A DNA stretch of 37,701 nucleotides from Spirosoma profusum (GTDB lineage Bacteria > Bacteroidota > Bacteroidia > Cytophagales > Spirosomataceae): NCBI RefSeq assembly GCF_014699005.1, contig NZ_JACWZY010000050.1, forward strand, positions 1-37,701. Direction: 5' to 3'. Below the pieces are notes generated by a model. It saw nothing but the letters and a program-made list of their open reading frames with translations. It did not search any database and was not told where the DNA came from. Shown piece after piece: positions 15,349 through 22,713 of this stretch (the stretch's first letter is position 1; the number at the start of each line of letters is the position of its first letter). The translations under genes were made by a program, and so were the position numbers.

Positions 15349-16800
15349 TTAATGCAGGCTAAAGTTAATCGGCAGATTGTACTTAACCCGCACTGCTTTA
15401 CCGCGCTGAAAGCCTGGTTTCCACTTACCATTCATGCTTTTAACGACACGTAGCGCTTCCTGATCTACATCGGGTTGAACACCCTTCAGGATTTCGTAGT
15501 CACACAACGTACCATCTGTACAGACCACGAAACTGACAAACACTCTACCCTGAACACCAGCACGTTGCGCGTCAACTGGATAGCTGAGATTGGTGGAGAG
15601 AAATTTACCTAACTCAGCCATTCCGCCCTGAAATTCAGGTACTTGTTCTAGTTGCGTATACCGCAACGTATCACCCTGATTCGATTTTGATTTGCCCCCC
15701 TGAAAGATTCCCTTTTCATACATTTCTTCATAAAAGAAAGACCCATCAGTATAATAACCCTTCCAGATTCCTTGTTTGACACCGGCTGCGTAGGTGCCTT
15801 TTTCGACAAAAATCGTATGCTTCGTGGTGTCGTTATTCGAAACTACCTGCTCCTGATACGTAGCATATCCATTGCCATCTATAACCGTTTGCTTACCTGT
15901 GCTGTCCCAGACGGCAACAATCTGTTCGAGCGTACCTGTAGTAAATGATTTTGGTTTATCAAGCGTTTTGATCTGCTCAATCTGACCATTAGCATACCAT
16001 TTTAGGAAATTTACTCGATCGCCCGTATCCGCTTTCTTTTGGGCGATCAGGCTATTAGGGTAGTACATTACATCAGTATTCGTAGGGCTACCTTCATCAT
16101 AATAAGTTTGTCTGATACGTTTTCCCGTACCATCCAGTACAAATACATCACCCTGCCACTGCTTTCGAATGTTTTGATTTCCAATCGTTTGGCAGGAATT
16201 GCAGAAAGGATTAGTGTATTTCTCTGTAGTGAAGACCAATCGGTAATATTCCTTCCATTTTTTATTTTTCGCTTCATAAACCACTACGTCTCCTGTTGGA
16301 AGTCCCGTTGAGTCGACCTGCGAAACTTGCTTGAACTGGGCTAACGTACTGTCGGCATTGGTCGCTTTACCATCTTTCGTGAAAAACACTATTCGCTTCC
16401 CATTTAGGTACGTAAAAGCCACATTTGGCTTAAATACAATCGGTATGGTTATCTGCTGGCGTACTGCTTTTCCTGCTTTCTGAGCCGGTTTCCACGCATT
16501 AAACAGGCTGAAAACACGTAACGCTTCCCGATCACAATCAGGACGAAAACCTCTACTGACTGCTACGTTCGACAGGGTACCGTTGGGCTCCACAACCCCA
16601 TTGACGATTACAGTTCCACCGATTCCTTTAGCTTCCAGCGATACAGGCTTGCGGAGATTAGTTTGAATAAACGTATTGAAAAAAGCTGTACCGCATCTTG
16701 GTTCAGCCGCGCTATCTACTTCAAACTGTTGAAAAGCAGGAGTTTGGGCAAGGGCAGATAGTGTGAAAAGAAACAGAAACGAGAGTAATTGGAAGTTCAT
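15349..16800 (-). CDS. TonB-domain protein with two TonB C-terminal-like domains
   Basis: The 483-aa protein has a signal peptide (residues 1-18). One TonB C-terminal-like domain spans about 35-125 (GGTVIVNGVVEPNGTLSNVAV, DREALRVFSLFNAWKPA). A middle region carries MORN-like motifs (WYANGQIEQIKTLD, WKGYYTDGSFFYEEMYEKG). The second TonB domain spans about 390-483 (GGMAELGKFLSTNLSYP, GRVFVSFVVCTDGTL, DVDQEALRVVKSMNGKWKPG). It has no N-terminal membrane anchor typical of a true TonB, so it is probably a periplasmic or outer-membrane protein using the fold for protein-protein contacts. Confidence 0.85.
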   Translation of the reverse strand: MNFQLLSFLFLFTLSALAQTPAFQQFEVDSAAEPRCGTAFFNTFIQTNLRKPVSLEAKGIGGTVIVNGVVEPNGTLSNVAVSRGFRPDCDREALRVFSLFNAWKPAQKAGKAVRQQITIPIVFKPNVAFTYLNGKRIVFFTKDGKATNADSTLAQFKQVSQVDSTGLPTGDVVVYEAKNKKWKEYYRLVFTTEKYTNPFCNSCQTIGNQNIRKQWQGDVFVLDGTGKRIRQTYYDEGSPTNTDVMYYPNSLIAQKKADTGDRVNFLKWYANGQIEQIKTLDKPKSFTTGTLEQIVAVWDSTGKQTVIDGNGYATYQEQVVSNNDTTKHTIFVEKGTYAAGVKQGIWKGYYTDGSFFYEEMYEKGIFQGGKSKSNQGDTLRYTQLEQVPEFQGGMAELGKFLSTNLSYPVDAQRAGVQGRVFVSFVVCTDGTLCDYEILKGVQPDVDQEALRVVKSMNGKWKPGFQRGKAVRVKYNLPINFSLH

Positions 16801-17050
16801 TTATGAAATGTGTTTGTATTGTCTAACAAAGTATATAAACTGTGTTTTTACTGCCCAGGGTCAGAAATAAAATCCGGTTACTAACGTCCACTTTATTCCT
16901 TGATCATGAGAGTACAGGAAGCTACCTCTCAGATCACATCGTAGACTTGCAACGTGGCAGATTAAATTTAGAATCCAATCAGTTGGGTTGGATTTTGCCA
17001 AATGAATCCCGACGTTTGCCGCCGTTTCGTCTATTACTTGCTTGATTACC

Positions 17051-18673
17051 ATGAACAAACCACAGCTAGCCAATCTTTTTCCGGTTGATGACAGTCAAAT
17101 TCCTGAAGCCTACCGTATTGAACCGCTTCACCAGCGTGAGTATCTGATTAATGGTGAATTACGTACCTGGGATGGCCCCACCGTTGATGTTTTATCACCC
17201 GTTTGTTTTCAGACGAAAACAGGTCTCGAACGTAACGTAGTGGGCAGTTATCCGGTTACGACCGAAAAGGAAGCGCAACAAGCTTTAGAGGCTGCCGTGC
17301 AGGCCTACGATAACGGCCGGGGGGAGTGGCCAACCATGTCGATTGCTGACCGCATTACGTGTATGCAGCATTTTGTTGGTAAAATGCTTGAACGTAAAGC
17401 GCAGATTGTCAACCTACTCATGTGGGAAATCGGCAAAACACTGGGCGATTCAACCAAAGAATTCGACCGGACTGTTGAGTACATTTATGATACCATTGAT
17501 GCGCTGAAAGATATTGATCGGGCTGGGTCGCGGTTCAAAATAGAGCAGGGCATTATTGGCCAGATTCGGCGTTCGCCACTGGGTGTCGTGTTGTGCATGG
17601 GACCGTTCAACTACCCACTGAATGAAACCTATACGACGCTCATTCCGGCTATTCTGATGGGTAATACCATTTTGTTCAAAACGCCAAAACATGGTACGTT
17701 GCTGCACTACCCGATGCTCGATGCCTTCCGTGAGTGTTTTCCAAAAGGGGTTGTCAACACCATTTATGGCCGGGGCGCCAACGTAGTACCGGCTCTCATG
17801 CAATCGGGCAAAATCAACGTATTAACGCTGATCGGTTCGAGCCGGGTGGCCGATAGTCTCAAAAAAATGCACCCCAAAAGTAATCGGCTACGTGCTGTGC
17901 TTGGGTTGGATGCTAAAAATGCGGGCATTATTCTCGAAAACGCAGATATAGATTTGGCCGTCAAAGAGTGTCTGTTGGGATCGATGTCGTTCAATGGACA
18001 GCGATGTACGGCTATTAAAATTATTTGGGTGCATCGGTCCATCGCCGGCTCGTTTCTGGCAAAGTTCAGTGAAGAGTTGAACAAGCTAAAACCCGGTATG
18101 CCTTGGGAAAGCGGTACGCAGGTGACGCCCTTGCCTGAACAGCAGAAACCAGCCTACCTCACTGAGTGTGTCAACGATGCGGTGGGGCAGGGGGCGGCTG
18201 TAATCAACGAGGGCGGTGGTACGGTTGTGGGTTCGTATTTTTCGCCCGCGTTGGTTTACCCGGTTGCCGACGGTATGAAGTTATACCGTGAGGAACAGTT
18301 TGGTCCGGTTGTGCCGGTTGTTCCTTTCGATTCTATCGAAGAGCCGATTGACTACATCATTACGTCCGATCACGGCCAGCAGGTGAGCGTTTTCGGGACT
18401 GATACTGAACAAATTGCTGAATTAATTGACCCATTGGTGAATCAGGTGAGCCGGGTAAATATCAATGCGCAGTGCCAGCGCGGGCCTGATACGTTCCCGT
18501 TCACAGGCCGAAAGGATTCGGCAGAAGGCACGCTTTCGGTTGAGGATGCGTTACGTTCGTTTTCGATACGTACTGTTGTCGCCACTAAAGATACTGATAC
18601 CAACAAGGCCATTCTAAACGATATTGTGGGCCAGCACAAGTCAGAATTTTTGAGCACAAACTTTATTTTTTAA
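17051..18673 (+). CDS. gapN: NADP-dependent glyceraldehyde-3-phosphate dehydrogenase, GapN type
   Basis: The 540-aa aldehyde dehydrogenase has the catalytic Cys319 in SFNGQRCTAIK, oxyanion Asn187 in MGPFNYPLNET, and cofactor-loop LIGSSRVADSL. The C-terminal NVNAQCQRGPDTFPFTGRKDS-like segment (here RVNINAQCQRGPD) is typical of GapN, which oxidises glyceraldehyde 3-phosphate directly to 3-phosphoglycerate and makes NADPH. Where most ALDHs have ELGG with the general-base Glu, this protein reads LGLDAK (284-289), so the usual base is missing. The start is ATG 17051; a TTG at 17042 would add three residues. Confidence 0.88.
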   Translation: MNKPQLANLFPVDDSQIPEAYRIEPLHQREYLINGELRTWDGPTVDVLSPVCFQTKTGLERNVVGSYPVTTEKEAQQALEAAVQAYDNGRGEWPTMSIADRITCMQHFVGKMLERKAQIVNLLMWEIGKTLGDSTKEFDRTVEYIYDTIDALKDIDRAGSRFKIEQGIIGQIRRSPLGVVLCMGPFNYPLNETYTTLIPAILMGNTILFKTPKHGTLLHYPMLDAFRECFPKGVVNTIYGRGANVVPALMQSGKINVLTLIGSSRVADSLKKMHPKSNRLRAVLGLDAKNAGIILENADIDLAVKECLLGSMSFNGQRCTAIKIIWVHRSIAGSFLAKFSEELNKLKPGMPWESGTQVTPLPEQQKPAYLTECVNDAVGQGAAVINEGGGTVVGSYFSPALVYPVADGMKLYREEQFGPVVPVVPFDSIEEPIDYIITSDHGQQVSVFGTDTEQIAELIDPLVNQVSRVNINAQCQRGPDTFPFTGRKDSAEGTLSVEDALRSFSIRTVVATKDTDTNKAILNDIVGQHKSEFLSTNFIF

Positions 18674-18688
18674 CGTAGCAGTCTCGTC

Positions 18689-18783
18689 TTTTTTGCCATG
18701 CTGACGAAGGAAGCATCTTAAGATTTCCTTATTTGTAAGTTAGGATGCTTTAAGATGCTTCCTTCGTCAGCATGACAAAAAAA
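18689..18783. repeat. Palindromic repeat, CTGACGAAGGAAG family, copy 1
   Basis: Perfect 25-bp arms at 18697-18721 and 18750-18774 start CATGCTGACGAAGGAAGCAT. T-runs and A-runs outside extend pairing with one mismatch. It starts 16 nt after the gapN stop and ends before the ABC ATPase. The same design with different bases occurs at 32361-32454. It could also serve as the gapN terminator. Confidence 0.85.
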
Positions 18784-18811
18784 GAATAAACAGTAAACCA
18801 CCCTACCAACT

Positions 18812-19816
18812 TTGCTAACAGCAACCAGACTCACCAAATTATACGCAGATGTGCGGGCCGTGCGGAACGTATCGCTCAACCTGGAGCCGGGACGTATCAT
18901 GGCGCTGGTGGGCGCGAGTGGTTCAGGGAAAAGTACGCTGCTCAATCTGTTGGCGGGATTAGCTGATGCCGATTCTGGTGAGGTGCGACTTAATGGCGAA
19001 CGAGTGAAAGGACCGTCGGAAGTATTGGTGCCAGGTCACGAATCGATTCGGCTGGTGCATCAGGAATACCAATTGATGCCGAACGTATCGGTTCGCGAAA
19101 ACATCGCCTACGCACTACGTTTCTTCGAGAAAAGTTACCGCGATTTCCGGGTAAATCAACTGTTGAAACTTTGCCGGTTAACTGATGTACAGGACCGCAT
19201 ACCGCGTCAGGTGTCGGGTGGGGAGAAGCAACGTACCGCCATTGCCCGTGCCATTGCCGATAAACCAGCCGTGTTGCTGCTTGATGAACCATTTAGTCAT
19301 CTCGACCTGCCAAACCGGCTCATTGTCCGCGATTTATTGTTCGATCTGATACGTCATGAAACAATTGACGGATCAGCTACAGCCTGCCTGATCGTGACGC
19401 ACGACGCTACTGATGCGTTATCTATTGCCGATACGTTAGGTATTCTGTGTGATGGAAAACTGATTCAGACAGGTGCTCCGGTAGACGTTTACCATCGACC
19501 CATAAACGCCTATGCTGCACGGATGACTGGCCCGGTTAACACTGTTAAGTACAAGCATTTTCAACTTTTCGGCTTGCCCGAATCAGACAATTTGGATGCA
19601 TTAATATGCCTGCGCCCGGAGCAAATTAAACTCACAGATTCAGGAATCCCCGCCACGATCCGGGCCGTATATTTTAAGGGAAGCCATTACGAAATCGACG
19701 TAGAAGTATCGCGTTACATATCGCTGCGACTATTAACTGAACGTAGTGATCTACAGGCGGGCCAGCAGGTAGCTATTTCTATTGCCACAAGTGGAATCTG
19801 GCCAGTAAAAAACTAG
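18812..19816 (+). CDS. ABC transporter ATP-binding protein, PotA/FbpC-like
   Basis: The 334-aa nucleotide-binding protein has Walker A GASGSGKST (34-42), Q-loop HQEYQLMP, signature VSGGEKQ (134-140), Walker B VLLLDEP (154-160) and switch His197 (VTHD). A C-terminal TOBE-like extension (about 235-334, LRPEQIKLTDSGIPATIRAVYFKGS split across strands) is typical of importers such as PotA or FbpC. It starts at TTG (18812): an in-frame TAA at 18794 rules out upstream starts and no early ATG exists. No permease or binding protein is nearby, so the substrate is unknown. Confidence 0.88.
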   Translation: MLTATRLTKLYADVRAVRNVSLNLEPGRIMALVGASGSGKSTLLNLLAGLADADSGEVRLNGERVKGPSEVLVPGHESIRLVHQEYQLMPNVSVRENIAYALRFFEKSYRDFRVNQLLKLCRLTDVQDRIPRQVSGGEKQRTAIARAIADKPAVLLLDEPFSHLDLPNRLIVRDLLFDLIRHETIDGSATACLIVTHDATDALSIADTLGILCDGKLIQTGAPVDVYHRPINAYAARMTGPVNTVKYKHFQLFGLPESDNLDALICLRPEQIKLTDSGIPATIRAVYFKGSHYEIDVEVSRYISLRLLTERSDLQAGQQVAISIATSGIWPVKN

Positions 19817-19874
19817 TTTTCAGTAACTATTCCAGCCGGACGTAGTTGTTTTGGATAACTAACAAAACAACGTT

Positions 19875-20042
19875 ATGAACCGCAACGAACAAACCGAAAA
19901 GGACGAGCCGAATGGAAAAGCTGACGTATTAGTTAGCATAAAGACTGAGGACGTAAAGCCAACCGGTGTTGACGATAACTCAACCGGCATGGGCGAAGAC
20001 GATTATCTGGCGAAATCGAATAAAGAAAACGACGAGGACTAA
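19875..20042 (+). CDS. Short acidic hypothetical protein (55 aa)
   Basis: An ATG-to-TAA frame of 55 codons lies 58 nt after the ABC ATPase on the same strand. The product starts MNRNEQTEKDEPNGKADVLV and ends in SNKENDED. It is highly charged and acidic, with no hydrophobic core, so it is probably disordered. Codon use resembles its neighbours. It has no known motif. The frame is followed at once by a 28-bp hairpin that could terminate transcription. The call rests on composition and position only. Confidence 0.5.
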   Translation: MNRNEQTEKDEPNGKADVLVSIKTEDVKPTGVDDNSTGMGEDDYLAKSNKENDED

Positions 20043-20045
20043 CGT

Positions 20046-20117
20046 GTTGTAAAGTCGAAAGGTTATAAGGTTGGCTGACCCTCCTTTTACAATCCTATAA
20101 CCTCTCGACTTTACAAC
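20046..20117. repeat. Near-perfect inverted repeat, GGTTATA family, copy 2
   Basis: The arm GTTGTAAAGTCGAAAGGTTA... (20046-20073) pairs with 20090-20117 over 28 bp with 3 mismatches and a 16-nt loop. It lies between convergent genes (55-aa frame and moxR), so it may be a bidirectional terminator. The word GGTTATAAGG links it to the copies at 9214 and 21105. Confidence 0.8.
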
Positions 20118-20134
20118 TGTTGACTATCGACTCT

Positions 20135-21097
20135 TTACAACATTCTCTTAATCAGTTGCTCAACGGAAATGCCTTCGGCTTCGGCTTTGAAGTTACGGAC
20201 GACACGGTGGCGAAGAATGGGCATCGCTACCGCTTTTACATCTTCAATATCTGGCGAATATTTGCCTGTTAGCAAAGCATTACATTTAGCTGCGAGAATC
20301 AACGCCTGCGATGCGCGTGGGCCCGCGCCCCATTCCAGATACTGATTAGCATCCGATGACGCTTTATCCGTATTTGGGCGGGTTTTATGTACCAGACTTA
20401 CCGCATATTCCACCACGTTATCGACTACAGGCACCCGACGTACCAGGTGTTGAAATTCCCGAATTTCTTCGCCCGTGATCACTCGTTGTACGTCGTATAT
20501 CTTGTCAGAGGTCGTATTCTTTACGATGTCCAGCTCCGATTGATACGAAGGGTAATCCAGGTAAATATTGAACATGAAACGGTCGAGCTGGGCTTCCGGC
20601 AGCGGATACGTACCTTCCTGTTCGATGGGGTTCTGAGTAGCCAGCACGAAGAAAGGACGGCCCAGGTCATATTTCTGACCGGCAATCGTTACCGCATATT
20701 CCTGCATGGCTTCGAGCAGCGCCGACTGCGTTTTAGGCGGAGTCCGGTTAATTTCGTCGGCCAGAATGATGTTCGCAAAAACAGGCCCCTTGATGAATTT
20801 GAAATTGCGTTCCTGATCGAGGGTTTCTGAACCCAGAATATCAGAAGGCATCAGATCGGGCGTAAACTGGATGCGGTTAAAGTCGAGATGCAGAGCGCTG
20901 GCGATAGTTTGAATCAGCAGCGTTTTAGCCAATCCCGGCACACCGACCAGCAGACAGTGCCCCTGGCAGAAAATGGCCGTTAATAAAAGTCGAACGGTAT
21001 CATCCTGACCGATAACGACTTTTGAAATTTCACTTTTTAGTTTCTGGTAAGAGCTAGTCAGGGCTTCAGCAGCAGCTACATCTGATGTATAAGGCAC
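20135..21097 (-). CDS. MoxR-family AAA+ ATPase
   Basis: The 320-aa ATPase has Walker A GVPGLAKT (52-59), Walker B ILADEINRTPPKTQSALLEAMQE (D114/E115), sensor ATQNPIEQEGTYPLPEAQLDRF, and a C-terminal lid. MoxR proteins act as chaperones that mature or insert proteins, often with DUF58 and vWA proteins, which are not in this window. It starts at GTG (21097); a stop three codons upstream leaves no ATG alternative. It follows two SurA/PpiC isomerase genes on the same strand, which suggests a shared envelope-folding role. Confidence 0.95.
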   Translation of the reverse strand: MPYTSDVAAAEALTSSYQKLKSEISKVVIGQDDTVRLLLTAIFCQGHCLLVGVPGLAKTLLIQTIASALHLDFNRIQFTPDLMPSDILGSETLDQERNFKFIKGPVFANIILADEINRTPPKTQSALLEAMQEYAVTIAGQKYDLGRPFFVLATQNPIEQEGTYPLPEAQLDRFMFNIYLDYPSYQSELDIVKNTTSDKIYDVQRVITGEEIREFQHLVRRVPVVDNVVEYAVSLVHKTRPNTDKASSDANQYLEWGAGPRASQALILAAKCNALLTGKYSPDIEDVKAVAMPILRHRVVRNFKAEAEGISVEQLIKRML

Positions 21098-21104
21098 AAT
21101 AATT

Positions 21105-21248
21105 CAGTTATAAGGTTGTAAATCGGTCCGCCGTAGCGATATAGAAATATAAAGTTGTAAGGTTGTATGGTTAAAGAGTTGCAAGGTGGATGACATGTTG
21201 CTTACAAACTGTATAACCTTATAACTCTATCGCTTCATAATCCTAAAA
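21105..21248. repeat. Imperfect inverted repeat, GGTTATA family, copy 3
   Basis: The gap between moxR and the isomerase gene holds GTTATAAGGTTGTAAATCGG, CGGTCCGCCGTAGCGATA and GTTGTAAGGTTGTATGG on the left. On the right are ACTGTATAACCTTATAACTC and TATCGC. GCGATA (21136) and TATCGC (21228) frame an imperfect stem. It shares words with 9214-9339, including CGGTCCGCCGT. Confidence 0.5.
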
Positions 21249-21252
21249 CTTC

Positions 21253-22629
21253 TCATTCATTCCCGCCTGTGTTGGCTGCACTATTCTGTGTAGTACCAAA
21301 TATTCGACAGTTCTGAAATTCGGGGTCAAGCGTTATATAAACATCGCTAACCGATTTCTTGAACCAGTCATCGATGGCGCGGTTCTTCTTGTTCTGAAGA
21401 ACAACGGTTTGCAATTTCTCGAAATCTTTCGAGTATTCAGCCGTATGCGGAGCCGTTTTGTTCTTAAAATACAACAATCGTACCGCACTTTTGCCATCTT
21501 CTGTACGGTAAGGCAAAGGCTTAGAAATACTACCTACCTGCATGGTGTCGAGCATCTGGAACAACGCATATTCCATGGTCTGGTCCATAGGCAGTCGGCT
21601 GCTGTTTGTCTGTGGATCACGTATCAGACCACCAGCATCGGCAGTAGCTTTGTCTTCCGAAAAATCGTGAGCGGCCTTATCGAATTTGAGCGAATCAATC
21701 TGGATGAGGTTCCGCAGGCTGTCCAGGGTTTTTGTAGGTCCGGTCAGATCCAGACGGTTATAGTCGGGACGTAGCAGAATATGGCGGGCGTGATATTCGG
21801 CACCCCGCGTTTCAATGAGCTGAATGAGGTGTAAACCAAACTCAGATTCAACCACATCTGACATTTCGTTGGGTTTCAACTTTAAAGCAGCCCCTTCAAA
21901 AGGAGCCACCATCATGCCCCGTTTGGCGAATCCTAAGTCGCCGTTACGTTCGGCTGAACCTACGTCTTCCGAATTTTCTTTGGCTAGTTTACCAAAATCC
22001 TCCCCATTTTCGACACGTTTTCGTATGTCGAGCAATCGTTGACGGAGCGCATCTTTCTGTTCTTTGGTAGGTTTGGCAAAGCGGACAATCTGTCCAACTT
22101 CCACTTCGGCGGGCATGTAAGGCAAACTATCTCTTGGAATAGCATCAAAAAATTTACGAACCTCACGAGGAGTAACTTTTACGTCGGTCGTAATTTTCTG
22201 CTGCATTTTCTGGACAATCTTCTGGTCTTTTACCTGCGTCCGCAGTTCGCTTTTCAGCATTTCGAGACTTTTTCCATAAGCCTCCACAATGTTCTTCTCC
22301 GAACCGAATTGCTGCACCATGTACTGCATGCGCTGGTCGAGTTCAAGATCAACAATTTTGTCGTCTACAACCACTGAGTCAATTTCGGCTTTAGCCAACA
22401 TCATTTTGTTGATAACCAGGCTTTCCAATATCTGGCATTTTTGCGGAGGAGTCTGATTCTGACCTACATACGACTGATAAGCTTCTTCCAGATCGGAACG
22501 TAGCACGTAGTAATTATCGACCTTAGCGATAATCTTATTGAGGCTGATGCCCTGTCCCTGCCCGAAGGTAGGCGAGGTTAGAACCCAACCAACCAAAATT
22601 ACGAGCGCACTACTGATAACTTTTTTCAT
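21253..22629 (-). CDS. SurA-like periplasmic peptidylprolyl isomerase
   Basis: The 458-aa protein has a signal peptide (about 1-23). A SurA-type N-terminal domain follows (NKIIAKVDNYYVLRSDLEEAY and the helical region to about 165). Two parvulin domains complete it: one at about 172-275 (EVGQIVRFAKPTKEQ, ENGEDFGKLAKENSEDVGSAERNGDLG, ESEFGLHLIQLIETRG) and one from YHARHILLRPDYNRLD (about 277-385). It should assist folding of outer-membrane proteins in the periplasm. It lies 84 nt after a second, longer isomerase gene on the same strand, with moxR next. Confidence 0.93.
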   Translation of the reverse strand: MKKVISSALVILVGWVLTSPTFGQGQGISLNKIIAKVDNYYVLRSDLEEAYQSYVGQNQTPPQKCQILESLVINKMMLAKAEIDSVVVDDKIVDLELDQRMQYMVQQFGSEKNIVEAYGKSLEMLKSELRTQVKDQKIVQKMQQKITTDVKVTPREVRKFFDAIPRDSLPYMPAEVEVGQIVRFAKPTKEQKDALRQRLLDIRKRVENGEDFGKLAKENSEDVGSAERNGDLGFAKRGMMVAPFEGAALKLKPNEMSDVVESEFGLHLIQLIETRGAEYHARHILLRPDYNRLDLTGPTKTLDSLRNLIQIDSLKFDKAAHDFSEDKATADAGGLIRDPQTNSSRLPMDQTMEYALFQMLDTMQVGSISKPLPYRTEDGKSAVRLLYFKNKTAPHTAEYSKDFEKLQTVVLQNKKNRAIDDWFKKSVSDVYITLDPEFQNCRIFGTTQNSAANTGGNE

Positions 22630-22713
22630 GTTCTAAAGATACGCACAGAAAGGCAGGCAGTCTGTGTTTTAACAAATTTTAAACCGATCCAGCGGCCCCG
22701 CTGAAACTTCTTC

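Noticed and set aside
16842..17045. Possible small gene between the TonB-domain gene and gapN
   Set aside because: Both strands have short frames here, but there is no plausible start context, motif or composition bias; treated as intergenic.
20387..20830. Plus-strand frame of 147 codons
   Set aside because: It lies fully inside moxR on the opposite strand and has no domain of its own.
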